Shown piece by piece: positions 6,267-6,417 of a stretch of DNA of 6,417 nucleotides. Below the pieces are notes generated by a model. It saw nothing but the letters and a program-made list of their open reading frames with translations. It did not search any database and had not been told where the DNA came from. The DNA lies in the NCBI GenBank assembly GCA_030152125.1, contig JASLIR010000386.1, positions 1 through 6,417 of the forward strand. The letters are read 5' to 3'. Position 1 is the first letter of the stretch. Each line of letters starts with the position of its first letter. A program made the position numbers and the translations under genes. The DNA comes from Alkanindiges sp. (GTDB lineage: Bacteria; Pseudomonadota; Gammaproteobacteria; Pseudomonadales; Moraxellaceae).

Positions 6267-6417
6267 TTAATTGGCTGCTTTTATAAGGCCAAACCCGTAT
6301 TTGGTGAAAATAGCCTGTGCTTGCGGGTTATTTTTCAGGTAATTCACAAAATCACTGGCTGTGGCAGCTTCGGCACTGGATTTAGTTACTGATACCGGAT
6401 ACACAATCGGCTTATGC
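6267..6417 (-). CDS. modA: Molybdate-binding periplasmic protein, C-terminal fragment cut by window edge
   Basis: Only the last 49 codons and the TAA stop are in the window; the gene continues beyond the right edge. The visible protein starts HKPIVYPVSVTKSSAEAATA and ends FTKYGFGLIKAAN. Its pattern, a P-V-V strand followed by A..FVNYLKNNPQAQAIFTKYGF, is the characteristic C-terminus of ModA solute-binding proteins (AxxFxxYLxSxxAxxIFxKYGF). ModA captures molybdate in the periplasm and delivers it to ModB-ModC. Ligand residues and the signal peptide cannot be seen. Position immediately upstream of modB on the same strand supports the assignment. A tungstate-specific relative cannot be excluded. 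Confidence 0.88.
   Translation of the reverse strand, partial: HKPIVYPVSVTKSSAEAATASDFVNYLKNNPQAQAIFTKYGFGLIKAAN

Overview
The window looks like chromosomal DNA of a Gram-negative proteobacterium of moderate, near-50% GC. The phosphoenolpyruvate synthase reads like betaproteobacterial versions, and a Methylophilaceae-like nitrate-assimilating betaproteobacterium would fit. This assignment is inference from protein resemblance, not a search result. There are no phage, transposase, CRISPR, tRNA or rRNA signals.

Layout, left to right. (1) Positions 1-1813, plus strand: the last three quarters of phosphoenolpyruvate synthase (ppsA), cut by the left window edge, followed by a strong hairpin terminator at 1885-1914. 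(2) Positions 1953-2756, plus strand: a membrane protein with an N-terminal GYF_2-type domain fused to an RDD domain; its function is unknown. (3) Positions 2757-3110: a 354-base region without a convincing gene. It holds two conspicuous inverted-repeat structures and an 11-base direct repeat that allows alternative pairing, and it lies just upstream of nasT. (4) Positions 3111-4863, plus strand: nasT and nasS, a nitrate/nitrite-responsive pair made of an RNA-binding ANTAR antiterminator and its cytoplasmic nitrate-binding partner. (5) Positions 4864-6417, minus strand: the molybdate ABC transporter modA-modB-modC. It converges on nasS with no spacer at all: the two stop codons abut in the palindrome TGATCA. 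modA is cut by the right edge.

How the genes fit together: NasS/NasT are known in other proteobacteria to switch on assimilatory nitrate and nitrite reductase genes by antitermination. Assimilatory nitrate reductase needs molybdenum cofactor, so a neighbouring molybdate importer is a sensible partner. The reductase and nitrate transporter genes are not in this window. The most distinctive points are the short ModC lacking the usual C-terminal molybdate-sensing TOBE/Mop part, the zero-gap convergent arrangement, and the structured, partly repetitive leader before nasT. No wholly new system is evident; the nasT upstream region is the best candidate for undescribed regulation.
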